Source of the DNA: Marinobacter goseongensis
GTDB lineage: Bacteria; Pseudomonadota; Gammaproteobacteria; Pseudomonadales; Oleiphilaceae
DNA: 64,000 nucleotides
Assembly (NCBI RefSeq): GCF_023156235.1
Contig: NZ_JAKZAI010000006.1
Coordinates: 124,001 to 188,000, forward strand
Reading direction: 5' to 3'
Both the position numbers and the translations under genes were made by a program. Position 1 is the first letter of the stretch; every line of letters starts with the position of its first letter. The notes beneath the pieces are model-generated. The model was not told where the DNA came from and did not search any database. It saw only the letters and a list, made by a program, of their open reading frames with translations. Of the stretch, positions 1 through 8,994 are shown in pieces.

Positions 1-1
1 C

Positions 2-1048
2 ACGATCGCCACTGTATTTTTCATCGACTGGGCCGAGGCCATTCTGTTGCCTCTAGTTGTGGCGGTTCTGGTGTCGTATGCGCTGGACCCTCTGGTATCC
101 GCTTTCGGACGGCTGCGGATTCCACGTGCCGTTGGCGCGGGGATCGTTATCCTGTCGCTGATTGCGCTGGCCGCGGCGGCCAGTGTCCCGCTTCAGCGTG
201 AAGCCATGGCCATGCTGGACAAGATCCCGCTGGCCGCGAAGCAAATCGAGCGAATACGCGCCCAGACACCGGTAGCCGGAGAAGAGGATCTGCTGGAAAA
301 GGCGGAGAAAGCGGTAAAGGAAATCGAGTCGACGACCAAGCAGGACGACGAGGAAGACTCCGAACCTGGTGTAACGCCGGTCCGTATCGTGGATGACTCC
401 TTCAATTTGCGGAACTACCTGATGCGTGGCTCCTCCGCGGCATTGCTGCTGTTTTCGCAGCTTTTCTCCGTTGTGTTTCTGGTGTTTTTCATGCTTTCCA
501 TCGGCAAACTCTATCGCCGAAAGATCATTCGATTGTCCGGACCATCCTTCCAGCGAATGCGCAATGCGGCCCGGCTGATGAACGATTTTCATCACCAGGT
601 ACGGCAGTTTCTGTTTGTGATGCTCGTCGGAGCTTTGTTTGTGGGTATAGCGACCTGGCTTGCCTTCCTCGCCATCGGTGTGGAAGAAGCCGGTTTGTGG
701 GGGGTTGCGGCGGGTATCGCCAGCGGAATCCCTTACCTTGGCCCGTTTCTCGTGTTTATTGGTGTCAGTCTGGCAGCGTTTCTGCAGTTTGGAACGGTGG
801 ACATGGTGCTCGTGGTGGGGCTGGTGTCGCTGGTGATCACCAGTATTCAGGGGTATCTGATGACGCCCTGGATGACCAGCCAGGTATCAAGCCTTAATAC
901 CGTATCCATCTTTATCGGTTTGCTGTTCTGGGGCTGGATCTGGGGCCCAGTGGGGCTGATCGTCGCGACACCGATTCTGATGATCGTGAAATCCTTGTGC
1001 GATCACGTTGTCGATTTGCGACCGGTTGGGGAACTGCTGGGCAAGTAA
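2..1048 (+). CDS. AI-2E family transporter (PerM/YdiK-like), 5' end cut by window edge
   Basis: The reading frame stays open to the first bases of the window with family-like sequence ahead of the first possible start (a TTG at 47), so the true start lies outside. The visible 348 residues contain several hydrophobic segments, a charged soluble loop (about residues 85-125, rich in Glu, Lys and Asp) and the C-terminal half typical of AI-2E/PerM permeases, with IPYLGP and FWGWIWGPVGL motifs. Members are inner-membrane proteins proposed to export autoinducer-2 or other small solutes; several have Na+/H+ antiport or unknown roles, so the substrate cannot be named. A second paralogue lies about 39 kb downstream. 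An inverted repeat with A and T tracts follows the stop. Confidence 0.9.
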   Translation, partial: TIATVFFIDWAEAILLPLVVAVLVSYALDPLVSAFGRLRIPRAVGAGIVILSLIALAAAASVPLQREAMAMLDKIPLAAKQIERIRAQTPVAGEEDLLEKAEKAVKEIESTTKQDDEEDSEPGVTPVRIVDDSFNLRNYLMRGSSAALLLFSQLFSVVFLVFFMLSIGKLYRRKIIRLSGPSFQRMRNAARLMNDFHHQVRQFLFVMLVGALFVGIATWLAFLAIGVEEAGLWGVAAGIASGIPYLGPFLVFIGVSLAAFLQFGTVDMVLVVGLVSLVITSIQGYLMTPWMTSQVSSLNTVSIFIGLLFWGWIWGPVGLIVATPILMIVKSLCDHVVDLRPVGELLGK

Positions 1049-1085
1049 TGGCGAGGCTGGCTGGGAAAGCGGGGTAACGGAAACG

Positions 1086-1114
1086 AAAAAAGGCAGCCGA
1101 AGCTGCCTTTTCTT
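1086..1114. terminator. Bidirectional Rho-independent terminator
   Basis: A perfect 7-bp stem (AGGCAGC / GCTGCCT) with a four-base loop is flanked by an A run on the left and a T run on the right. It sits between two convergent genes, the AI-2E permease and the cold-shock gene, and can end transcription from both sides. Confidence 0.8.
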
Positions 1115-1131
1115 AATGCGTGGGCTGTTAT

Positions 1132-1629
<498 letters not shown>

Positions 1630-1632
1630 ATG

Positions 1633-1950
1633 ATGAAATTTATTTTTGAAGTTCGTATCCGCGAGGGACATACCGCAGAGGAATACGCCGACGCCTGGGT
1701 GCGGGCCAGTGAGTTGATACAGCAGGCACCGGGCGCCCGTGGAACGGAACTGCACCGGAAGATCGGTGACCCCCACACATTGATCGCCATCGCCACCTGG
1801 GAGAGCAAGGCGGCGCGGGATGCGATGGAATCCGGGAAGAACCCTCGCATTGCCGAGATCATCCGCAGTGCCGCGCCGTTTGTGGACATCCATCCACTCG
1901 GGGAGTTCGAGGATCCGGAGTGGGTGGTGATGCCGTCCGGGCGGTCATAG
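1633..1950 (+). CDS. Antibiotic biosynthesis monooxygenase (ABM)-like domain protein
   Basis: A small protein of about 106 residues with a dimeric alpha/beta-barrel (ABM/DUF4286-like) pattern: an N-terminal strand MKFIFEVRIREG, a helix, then a strand with TWES and a final segment. Such proteins are small cofactor-less oxygenases or stress-linked proteins of unknown substrate. Two ATGs stand side by side at 1630 and 1633; a GGGGGAGGG ribosome site ends right before them, which favours the second, while the frame also runs further upstream without a ribosome site. A DUF2784 gene follows after 13 bases, suggesting co-transcription. Function is not known. Confidence 0.7.
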   Translation: MKFIFEVRIREGHTAEEYADAWVRASELIQQAPGARGTELHRKIGDPHTLIAIATWESKAARDAMESGKNPRIAEIIRSAAPFVDIHPLGEFEDPEWVVMPSGRS

Positions 1951-1963
1951 CAGGATACGAACC

Positions 1964-2362
1964 ATGCCTTATCAGATTCTGGCGGATGCGGTGCTGGCCC
2001 TTCATGTCGCGATCGTGGTGTTCGTGGTTGCCGGGCTGGTGCTGATTCTGGTCGGCAATCGGCTGGACTGGCATTGGGTTAACCGGCGTGGGTTTCGCTA
2101 CCTCCACCTGTTGGCGATCGGGGTCGTGGTGTTACAGGCATGGCTGGGGGTGTTGTGCCCCCTGACCACACTGGAGATGTGGCTGCGTGCCGAGGCCGGT
2201 GAGGCAGGTTACACCGGCAGTTTTGTGCAGTACTGGTTGCAGCGTTTGCTGTACTACGAAGCGCCACCCTGGGTTTTCATCGTCGCATACTCCCTGTTCG
2301 GATTGGCCGTGCTCTTTGCCTGGTGGAAATTTCCGCCAGGCAAAGGTCCCGGGCACCAATAG
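1964..2362 (+). CDS. DUF2784 family membrane protein
   Basis: 132 residues with about four hydrophobic segments (roughly 8-30, 45-65, 78-95 and 98-118). The pattern matches DUF2784: an N-terminal LADAVLALHVAIVVF segment and a CPLTTLEMWLR motif in the middle, where family members keep a Cys-Pro-Leu-Thr and an acidic residue. Its role is unknown; it is an inner-membrane protein. It follows the ABM-domain gene closely on the same strand and probably shares its transcript. Confidence 0.8.
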   Translation: MPYQILADAVLALHVAIVVFVVAGLVLILVGNRLDWHWVNRRGFRYLHLLAIGVVVLQAWLGVLCPLTTLEMWLRAEAGEAGYTGSFVQYWLQRLLYYEAPPWVFIVAYSLFGLAVLFAWWKFPPGKGPGHQ

Positions 2363-2456
2363 CGCGCTCACAACGGGCCGGGGGTGGGCGCTGTACCCGG
2401 GAACATGGTTTAATCGGCGTTGACCCGAACCCGATCTGCGTAAAAAGGAGTGCCGC

Positions 2457-3311
2457 GTGCCAGAACTTGCAACCTATGAGAGTTTTTCCATTGAGGTGTC
2501 CAACCACATTGCCCATGTGCAGTTCAGTCGCCCCGACGCGCTGAACACCATGAACAAGGCGTTCTGGCTGGAACTGCTCCGCTGCATGCAGGACATTGAA
2601 GCCAACACTGACGCCCGCGTCATTGTGCTCTCATCCACCGGTAAGCATTTCTCCGCGGGCATGGATCTGAGTGTGTTCAGTGACCCGAAATCGGTGCCCA
2701 TGGGCGGTGATCCGGGCCGCATGGCGGAAAACCTGCGTCGCGTGGTTCTGCAGCTGCAGGACACACTGACGTCTCTGGAGCAGATTCGCCTTCCGGTATT
2801 GGCGGCTATCCACGGTGGCTGTATTGGCGGTGCGCTGGATCTGGTCTGCGCAGCAGACAGCCGTTACTGCACCGAGGATGCCTACTTCACCATCAAGGAA
2901 ACCGAGCTGGGCATGACAGCGGACGTGGGCACGCTGCAGCGTCTGCCGAAACTGATGCCCGAGGGTGTGGTGCGGGAACTCGCCTACACCGGGCGCAAAT
3001 GTGCCGCCGAGGAAGCCTACCGTCTGGGGTTCGTGAATTCGGTTTACCCGGATCAGCAAGCCATGCTGGCGGCGGTCATGTCGGTAGCAGGTCAGATTGC
3101 AGCCAACTCACCACTGGCAGTGACCGGTTGCAAGGAAATGCTCAATTACAGCCGCGACCACAGCGTGGAAGACAGCCTGAAGTACATGGCCACGTGGCAG
3201 GCCGGCATGTTCCGTCCCACAGACATGATGAAAACCTTCCAGGCCAAGGCACAGAAACAGGCGCCACAATACGATGACCTGTTCCCGGTGAAGCCGCTGT
3301 TCGATCAGTAA
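2457..3311 (+). CDS. Delta(3,5)-Delta(2,4)-dienoyl-CoA isomerase-like enoyl-CoA hydratase family enzyme
   Basis: A 284-residue crotonase-fold enzyme starting at GTG, with an AAGGAG site seven bases upstream. The central part follows mammalian ECH1 closely (ADVGTLQRLPK, ARYCTxDA-like stretch). By that alignment the three acidic catalytic residues of dienoyl-CoA isomerase are all kept: Asp128, Glu148 and Asp156. It would move conjugated double bonds when fatty acids with odd-numbered double bonds are degraded by beta-oxidation. No other fatty acid gene sits beside it. A general enoyl-CoA hydratase label is possible, but the Asp156 position favours the isomerase. Confidence 0.85.
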   Translation: MPELATYESFSIEVSNHIAHVQFSRPDALNTMNKAFWLELLRCMQDIEANTDARVIVLSSTGKHFSAGMDLSVFSDPKSVPMGGDPGRMAENLRRVVLQLQDTLTSLEQIRLPVLAAIHGGCIGGALDLVCAADSRYCTEDAYFTIKETELGMTADVGTLQRLPKLMPEGVVRELAYTGRKCAAEEAYRLGFVNSVYPDQQAMLAAVMSVAGQIAANSPLAVTGCKEMLNYSRDHSVEDSLKYMATWQAGMFRPTDMMKTFQAKAQKQAPQYDDLFPVKPLFDQ

Positions 3312-3317
3312 TTGCAG

Positions 3318-3932
3318 ATGAAAAACCGGCGCCCATCCGGAATCCCCGCCCTGACGGCCCTGGCTTTTCAGGGCGCCATTGGTGTGGTCGGTCTGGTGGC
3401 CATTGTGCTGCTCGATATCCCGGTTCCGCTGCTGGGCCACGGCCTCTGGCACAGCCTTTTATGGGGTGTGATCGGAGCGATGCTGACCTATGTCGGTCTG
3501 CTTCTGTGTACCCACATTCCCGGATTGTTGCCCGACCATCTCGAGCGGCAGATGCAGGGGCTGTACGACTTCGCGGTCAGCTATTCGCCTGCCGTACTGG
3601 TGTGCCTGTCACTGCTGGCGGGCATCGGCGAGGAACTGCTGTTCCGCGGCGCGGTTCAGGGCGGGTTGCTGGTGCACACCAATGCCACGGTGGCGGTTCT
3701 GGGCGCGTCAGTGCTGTTCGGGCTGGTGCACTGGGTGTCGTTCACCTACTTCCTGATCGCAACCGGGCTGGGTCTGATTCTGGGCGTGGCCTATCTGCTG
3801 TCCGGGAGTATCGTACTGGTGATGTTCTGGCACGCGGTTTACGACGTGATTGCTCTGTTCTGCCTGCTGCGCTTTCCGCACTGGTTCGGGGTCAGACGGA
3901 TTCGCCGCGGCGGTACAGGGCGTCAGGAGTAG
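3318..3932 (+). CDS. CPBP family intramembrane glutamic protease (CAAX/Abi type)
   Basis: An integral membrane protein of about 204 residues with several hydrophobic helices. Motif 1 is EELLFRG, giving the catalytic Glu-Glu pair and the Arg; motif 2 contains FGLVHW with its His; motif 3 holds the late FWHAVYD His and Asp. All the residues expected of the ABI/CPBP family are therefore present. Substrates of bacterial members are mostly unknown. The ATG six bases into the frame is preferred over a TTG that touches the stop of the preceding isomerase gene; both genes probably share a transcript. Confidence 0.85.
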   Translation: MKNRRPSGIPALTALAFQGAIGVVGLVAIVLLDIPVPLLGHGLWHSLLWGVIGAMLTYVGLLLCTHIPGLLPDHLERQMQGLYDFAVSYSPAVLVCLSLLAGIGEELLFRGAVQGGLLVHTNATVAVLGASVLFGLVHWVSFTYFLIATGLGLILGVAYLLSGSIVLVMFWHAVYDVIALFCLLRFPHWFGVRRIRRGGTGRQE

Positions 3933-4342
3933 TCGATATCCTCTTTGCCGGAACTTTTTCGGGCTTCGAAGCTGGCCAGCTCTACGTTGATGGCATTGGT
4001 CGAGATCTGTATCTCGTAGAGGGAATAGAGCAGCGATAAGGACAGCAACACCAGGCTGGCGCCGAACGCCACCACGCCCGGCAGGTCAGAGCCGAGAAAC
4101 AGCAGGAACATCGACACCGTGCACAGGAAAAAGCTGAGCACCCCGTAGGTCTGCATGCGCTTGGTCAGCACAATGCGCTTACGCAGCATGCCGATCTGCC
4201 GCGCAATCAACGCATGGTCCTCCTCGGTGTCCATCTGTTTGAGCTGGCGAATCAGTTGCGCCAGAACGAGGAACCGGTTGGTGTACGCCAGTAACAGCAG
4301 CGAGATGGCAGGAAACAGCAGTGCGGGTGTGGTCAGATCCAA
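3923..4342 (-). CDS. DUF2721 family membrane protein
   Basis: A protein of about 139 residues with three hydrophobic segments. The N-terminal LDLTTPALLFPAISLLLLAY block is the signature of DUF2721, followed by a basic cytoplasmic helix and two further membrane helices. Function is unknown. The frame is open to an ATG at 4423, but that extra N-terminus is unlike the family and reaches into the next promoter; a TTG just before the DLTTPALL block has an AAGGA site at good spacing and is the better start. The gene overlaps the tail of the CPBP gene by 10 bases on the opposite strand. Confidence 0.75.
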   Translation of the reverse strand: MDLTTPALLFPAISLLLLAYTNRFLVLAQLIRQLKQMDTEEDHALIARQIGMLRKRIVLTKRMQTYGVLSFFLCTVSMFLLFLGSDLPGVVAFGASLVLLSLSLLYSLYEIQISTNAINVELASFEARKSSGKEDIDYS

Positions 4343-4442
4343 TCGTTTGTCCTTGTGGCTGAGAAGTGTCCGATCGTCAGGCCGAGCGTCCGAGTATAGT
4401 CGCAGAGCGGCAGCCTTGCGCAACTGGATAAGGAGGTAGAGC

Positions 4443-5051
4443 GTGCTGGAGAGTTACCTGACAGGTTTGATTGTCTGCGGCGGAATCATCGTTGCCATTG
4501 GTGCGCAGAATGCGTATGTGCTGAGCCAGGCCATCCGCCGGGAGCATCACTGGTGGTCAGCCGGTGTTTGCATGGTGGCGGATGTCACCCTGTTTACGTT
4601 GGGGATGTTCGGTGTCAGTGCAGCATTAATGGCGATGCCCCAGGCCCTGGACATTCTGCGCTGGCTTGGGGTGGTGTTTCTTGGCTGGCTCGGGGCTCAG
4701 GCATTTATGCGAGCTGCTCGTGGCCGGGCTGCCCTGGAAACCGGCGAAGCGACCAAACGAAGCCTGAAAGCGGTGGTGTCTACGACCCTGGCCGTGACCT
4801 TGCTGAACCCGCAGGTTTATCTGGACACTCTGTTGCTGATTCCTGCAGTGGGTGCCCAGCAGCCGGATGCCACCACCTTCGTCGCCGGGGCCAGCAGTGC
4901 CTCTGTGCTGTGGTTCGGATTGCTGGCCTGGTGCGGGTCTGCCATGGCGCCGATTCTCGCGCGGCCGCTGGCCTGGCGGATCATCGATGGCTTGATCGGC
5001 CTGATGATGACCGCGATTGCGCTGCACCTTGCGCTGGGAAATGGTCTCTAG
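4443..5051 (+). CDS. LysE/ArgO family amino-acid exporter
   Basis: 202 residues with about six hydrophobic helices. The family motifs IGAQNAYVL near residue 20 and LNPQVYLDT near residue 125 are those of LysE and ArgO, which export basic amino acids such as lysine and arginine across the inner membrane. It begins at GTG with an AAGGAGG site six bases upstream. Usual partners such as the LysR-type regulator ArgP/LysG are not adjacent, so substrate and control are inferred from family only. A DUF4442 gene follows at about 100 bases. Confidence 0.88.
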   Translation: MLESYLTGLIVCGGIIVAIGAQNAYVLSQAIRREHHWWSAGVCMVADVTLFTLGMFGVSAALMAMPQALDILRWLGVVFLGWLGAQAFMRAARGRAALETGEATKRSLKAVVSTTLAVTLLNPQVYLDTLLLIPAVGAQQPDATTFVAGASSASVLWFGLLAWCGSAMAPILARPLAWRIIDGLIGLMMTAIALHLALGNGL

Positions 5052-5154
5052 CATTCAAACGGTCGTATGAAATGGCTTGCAATGGCTGGCAGCTGTCTTG
5101 AAGATGGCCGGCTATCCAGTATTTCCGAAACCGACCGACCACCGAGGTTTGCTG

Positions 5155-5628
5155 ATGAATTCCACTCTTCGACGCTGGTTTACCAGCGCCGGCGCCCTGC
5201 GCCGTTTTCTGTCTACCTTTGCACCGTATCTGGGCGCCGGGGTCAAGGTGACACAGCTCGCTGATGACTTCAGCTCCGCCACGGTAGAGATGCGCCAGCA
5301 CTGGTACAACACCAATTACGTGGGTACCCATTTTGGCGGCTCGCTCTACAGCATGGTGGATCCCATGTACATGTTGCTGCTGATGCGCAAGCTGGGGGAC
5401 GACTACATCGTATGGGACAAGTCGGCCAGCATCGACTTCATTCGCCCGGGCAAGGGTACGGTAACGGCCCGTTTCGAGCTGACCGAAGAGCGCGTGGCGG
5501 CCATCCGAGAGGCCACTGCCAGTGGCGAAAAAATGCTGCCGGAGTGGGATGTCGACATTGTTGATGAGACCGGGGCGTGCGTCGCACGGGTGCACAAGGT
5601 GTTGTACGTGAGACGCAAGAAAGCCTGA
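5155..5628 (+). CDS. DUF4442 domain protein (hotdog-fold thioesterase-like)
   Basis: 157 residues from an ATG with GAGG eight bases upstream; the frame is open further but without a ribosome site. The sequence NYVGTHFGGSLYSMVDPM followed by a long strand region fits DUF4442, a hotdog-fold family related to PaaI-type thioesterases and to the C-terminal domain of YiiD. No substrate is established. It stands just before a convergent outer-membrane protein gene, with almost no spacing at the stops. Confidence 0.8.
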   Translation: MNSTLRRWFTSAGALRRFLSTFAPYLGAGVKVTQLADDFSSATVEMRQHWYNTNYVGTHFGGSLYSMVDPMYMLLLMRKLGDDYIVWDKSASIDFIRPGKGTVTARFELTEERVAAIREATASGEKMLPEWDVDIVDETGACVARVHKVLYVRRKKA

Positions 5629-6255
5629 TCAGAAGCGGACGGCGAGCCCTGCGGAGGCTTCTACCTGAAAAAAGCCGTTACTCTCGAAGCGGACATTGCA
5701 GCCGCCGGAGCAGAATACCGCGCCACCACTGTCCAGCACAGTATAGAGCCCCCGCAAGTCCAGTCGCAGCCGCAGGTGGTCATTCAGCGGCCACTTGTAG
5801 CCACCGCCCAGTGACAGAGAAGCGCGGTGATGGGTGTCCAGGCCTGAGGGTTTCGGGTCCAGCCGGGTGACGCCGGCGACACCGGAAACAAACCCGCCTG
5901 TGGTTGTGCCGCCGGGAAAATAGAGACCGCCGAACTGCAATTGGGTAATGGTGAGGTCGACGCTGGTCCGGGTCGGTGTCAGTAAACCCTCGGAACTCCT
6001 CGCCGTTGTTTCCTGTCGTCCCAGATAGAGCTCCAGCTGTTTGCCGGGTTCGCTCAGGTCCACATTCAGCAACAGACCCTGGCTTACGGTGTCTTCAAGA
6101 TCCACGCGTCGGTCTTCGTCGTCGGTTCGGTTGTTGACGTCGAACTCGCCACCCATGCGATAGCCGGCAAAGGGCGTAAGCTCAACCTCTGCGGTGGCGG
6201 GCAGGCTTACAAACAGCGTGGCGATCAACCCGAAACAGGTGTGGCAAAGGCGCAT
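5629..6255 (-). CDS. Outer-membrane beta-barrel protein
   Basis: 208 residues with a signal peptide (cleavage probable after ATA near residue 22) and a run of alternating hydrophobic residues typical of a small eight-stranded barrel. The last residue is Phe, the usual C-terminal signal for Bam-dependent insertion. A CSGGC motif late in the chain may form a disulfide in an outer loop. No specific family beyond OmpW/Ail-like porins can be named. It lies 18 bases downstream of the NlpC/P60 lipoprotein gene on the same strand and is probably in its operon. Confidence 0.75.
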   Translation of the reverse strand: MRLCHTCFGLIATLFVSLPATAEVELTPFAGYRMGGEFDVNNRTDDEDRRVDLEDTVSQGLLLNVDLSEPGKQLELYLGRQETTARSSEGLLTPTRTSVDLTITQLQFGGLYFPGGTTTGGFVSGVAGVTRLDPKPSGLDTHHRASLSLGGGYKWPLNDHLRLRLDLRGLYTVLDSGGAVFCSGGCNVRFESNGFFQVEASAGLAVRF

Positions 6256-6273
6256 TAATCGGATACTCCGGCA

Positions 6274-6777
6274 TCAGTCAAAGCGACGGGCCTCGGTGAA
6301 GCGGCCTTTCCAGTAATACCCGTTCAGCGATGATTGGGTTACACCGGACGACGTCGACGCGTGAATAAACCGGTCTCCGCCCATGTAGATCCCGGCGTGC
6401 TGCTCCTTTCCCCCGATACGAAAGAACACAAGATCACCGGGCTCAATGTCTCCCGGGTGCACGGCATCTCCGGAGGCGAGCATTTGTGAGGTGGTGCGTG
6501 GCAGTTGCTTGTCCAGGCCCTCCCGGAAGGCGGTGAGAATGAAGCCGGAACAATCAAAGCCGCGGGCGGAGGTACCGCCGTAATGGTAGGGCGTGCCCTG
6601 GTAGCGCTCGAACACCTGCCAGAGTTTCTGCGCTTTGGCGGAGTCCTGTGGCGGCGGCACCGATGCATGGGCGTAGCCGTCAGGCGATCCCTTCTGCAGA
6701 GCCTGGTTACTGGCACAGCCGCCAAGTGCTAACGCTGAAAGGCACATAATTACTAAATATCGCAACGACCTACCCAT
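6274..6777 (-). CDS. NlpC/P60 family lipoprotein endopeptidase (Spr/MepS-like)
   Basis: 167 residues. A lipobox LGGC places the mature protein on a membrane from Cys21. The NlpC/P60 domain covers the rest: the catalytic Cys is in FDCSGFI and the catalytic His in HAGIYMG, followed by the third polar residue in FIHAS. Such enzymes cut the D-Glu to diaminopimelate bond of peptidoglycan stems; MepS in E. coli opens crosslinks during growth. It precedes an outer-membrane barrel gene on the same strand. Confidence 0.92.
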   Translation of the reverse strand: MGRSLRYLVIMCLSALALGGCASNQALQKGSPDGYAHASVPPPQDSAKAQKLWQVFERYQGTPYHYGGTSARGFDCSGFILTAFREGLDKQLPRTTSQMLASGDAVHPGDIEPGDLVFFRIGGKEQHAGIYMGGDRFIHASTSSGVTQSSLNGYYWKGRFTEARRFD

Positions 6778-6838
6778 ACTGGAGTCCTGACTGCCTGATC
6801 CTCATGCCAGATTATTATGGTTTCGCCGGGATGTCAGG

Positions 6839-7903
6839 TTACGGTTTGTGATCCTGCGGTGCTTCCAGTTGCGCCAGAAACTCGGCGATGTCGTCGAAGG
6901 CATCGTTGGCCTCTGGCAATAATGGCGTAAAAATATGCCATACGTGCACCATGCCGGGCCAGGTGTGCAGCTCAACCGGGGACGCCATGGATCGCGCTTT
7001 GGCAGCATATCGGCGGGCGTTATCCAGCAGCATCTCGGTATCGCTGGCGTGGATCAGGGTGGGCGGAAGATTGGCAAGGTTGCCCCTCAGGGGCGACGCC
7101 ACCGGACTGGTCGGTGACACCCGAAAGGCGGCCAGCGTGGCCCACCAGATCACCGGCAGGGGAATCTTGGACAAACCGCCGAACACTGGCCCCAGCAGGG
7201 GGTCGCTGGCAATATTGCCGCGATTGCTGGGCGCGGTCAGGGTCAGGTCGGTGGACGGCGACAGGGCGATGGCCGCGTCGGCCTGCGGCAGGCCGCTATC
7301 CCGAATCCAGGCAATCAGGGCAAGGGCATGGCTGCCCCCTGCGGAATCGCCGGCAACAACCATGAAATCGGCTGCGGATTCGCCATCCGGGCCGTGATCC
7401 AGAAGCCATGCATAGGCTTTGCGGCAGTCTCTTACGCCGTCCATGAACCGGTTTTCCGGCATCAGGCGGTAGTCGAGTGCGAAGACCGCAGCGTTGGCAA
7501 TGTGAGAGAGCCGGTCGGTAATGGCGCGATGACTGCGGGGGCTGCCCGCGGCCCAGGCGCCACCGTGAATGTAGAGCATCCGCCGCTGGCTATCCGCTCC
7601 CGGTGCCAGCACCCACTCGCCGCGGGGCTCGTCGTTGAAACGGAACGCCGAGGCCAGCGCCAGCCCTTCGCTGAGGCCGTCCATATGCTGGCGCAATGCC
7701 ATCAGCCGTGCTTTGCCCCTCAACCCGCGCGATGCGTTGCCCATGTCGCGGATACGCCCGAGCACCTGTTCGTGAGCCTCGCTTGGCAGCGCTTCGCGCA
7801 CGGGGTGCTCGTCCTGATCAAAATGGGAAAAGTCCTCTACTCGAAACAGGACCAGCGTAATCGCAATGATCAGCCCAACGATGGCAATCACAATCCATAA
7901 CAT
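6839..7903 (-). CDS. Alpha/beta hydrolase, hormone-sensitive-lipase (HSL) family, membrane anchored
   Basis: 354 residues with an N-terminal transmembrane anchor (about 2-20). The HSL-family HGGAW oxyanion motif is at 113-117, the nucleophile Ser187 in GDSAGG, and the acid and base are probably Asp289 and His321 (GMVHVW). It should hydrolyse acyl esters of short or medium length; the substrate is not predictable. It is a single gene with its promoter facing the divergent DUF2007 gene. Confidence 0.9.
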   Translation of the reverse strand: MLWIVIAIVGLIIAITLVLFRVEDFSHFDQDEHPVREALPSEAHEQVLGRIRDMGNASRGLRGKARLMALRQHMDGLSEGLALASAFRFNDEPRGEWVLAPGADSQRRMLYIHGGAWAAGSPRSHRAITDRLSHIANAAVFALDYRLMPENRFMDGVRDCRKAYAWLLDHGPDGESAADFMVVAGDSAGGSHALALIAWIRDSGLPQADAAIALSPSTDLTLTAPSNRGNIASDPLLGPVFGGLSKIPLPVIWWATLAAFRVSPTSPVASPLRGNLANLPPTLIHASDTEMLLDNARRYAAKARSMASPVELHTWPGMVHVWHIFTPLLPEANDAFDDIAEFLAQLEAPQDHKP

Positions 7904-8036
7904 GGCGTAGCCCGTATCCAGATGAATCCGGTAACCCCCGGAAAACTATGCTTCGACGACTCTTCAACTATGCTTCAGATAATACCCGCAGGGTGCGGCG
8001 GGTGCCTACCGGAACCATCACAGAAGGAGCAAGGCG

Positions 8037-8351
8037 TTGCAAATAGCCTACAGAGCCCGTGATATCACCGAGGCGCACATTGTGGCCGGTCTGATCGAGG
8101 CGAACGGCATTGAGACGTACGTTGGCGGCCTGTATCTGCAGGGGGCGATGGGTGAAATCGGCGCAGCCGGTTTCAGCAACGTTCATGTGGCGGATGAGGA
8201 CCTGTACCGCGCCAGACAGGTGGTGTCGGAATACGAAGCATCGGCGCCCGAGGCTGTCGTGACCGGCGATGACGACCGCCGACCGGATTTCTACGCGCGC
8301 GGGTTCCTGCTGGCGCTGGCGATTCTCGGCCTCGTTCTGCTGGCACTCTAA
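8037..8351 (+). CDS. DUF2007 family protein with C-terminal membrane segment
   Basis: 104 residues starting at TTG behind a GAAGGAGC site. The first 65 residues match DUF2007 (putative prokaryotic signal-transducing protein): AHIVAGLIEANGIETYVGG followed by a VHVADEDLYRARQVV motif. A hydrophobic helix at about 87-104 anchors the C-terminus. The domain is PII-like in fold but no ligand is known. It precedes thpR with a 70-base gap and may share its transcript. Confidence 0.8.
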   Translation: MQIAYRARDITEAHIVAGLIEANGIETYVGGLYLQGAMGEIGAAGFSNVHVADEDLYRARQVVSEYEASAPEAVVTGDDDRRPDFYARGFLLALAILGLVLLAL

Positions 8352-8422
8352 AGCGTACACTTGTGCAGGCTCAAGATGGCGAGTGCCTGTCAGAACATCA
8401 CCCGGGTAGATTGAGGAGCGTA

Positions 8423-8980
8423 ATGCACCGGCTGTTTTTCGGGCTCGAGATTCCCGCCGCTATCCGGCAACGGCTGCTGCAGGTGCCTACGCCGGTTGCC
8501 GGCGCGCGCTGGCAGCGCGATGATCAGTTCCACATCACCCTGTTGTTTCTTGGGGATGTGGAGTCTGGCAGGGCGGTGAATGCCCGGGCCGCTGCCAGGG
8601 ATCTCCCGCTTGAGCCCTTCGAGCTGGACGTCCACGGCCTTGGCAGCTTTGGTCCGCCACACAATCCTCGCCATGTGTGGGCTGGCGTGCAGCCGCTGAA
8701 TCCGATTGCAGTGATGCATGAAGCGCTGGCCGCCCGCATCACAGGCCTCGGATTCACGCCAGAGAAACGGGGCTTTCGCCCCCATGTGACACTGGCGAGA
8801 TTTGGCAAACAGCCGGGTTCCGTGGCAGCGTTGCTGGACGAATACCAGAGCTGCTCGTTCGGAAGCTTTACTGTCTCCGATTTTGTCCTGTTTGAAAGCA
8901 AAAGGGGCGATCAGGGATCCGTTTATTCCGTGGTGGAGCGCTTCGGTTTGATGAAAACCCGCCAGGGGTCATCGCCCTGA
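8423..8980 (+). CDS. thpR: RNA 2',3'-cyclic phosphodiesterase (ThpR/LigT)
   Basis: 185 residues from an ATG with GAGGAG six bases upstream; an earlier GTG-type start is less likely. The 2H phosphoesterase signature occurs twice as expected: HITLLFLG near residue 37 and HVTLAR near residue 125. The family hydrolyses RNA 2',3'-cyclic phosphates to 2'-phosphates and can ligate tRNA halves in vitro. Length is normal. It lies 14 bases before the ydbH gene and may be read through into it. Confidence 0.92.
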   Translation: MHRLFFGLEIPAAIRQRLLQVPTPVAGARWQRDDQFHITLLFLGDVESGRAVNARAAARDLPLEPFELDVHGLGSFGPPHNPRHVWAGVQPLNPIAVMHEALAARITGLGFTPEKRGFRPHVTLARFGKQPGSVAALLDEYQSCSFGSFTVSDFVLFESKRGDQGSVYSVVERFGLMKTRQGSSP

Positions 8981-8994
8981 TCGACAGGAGCACT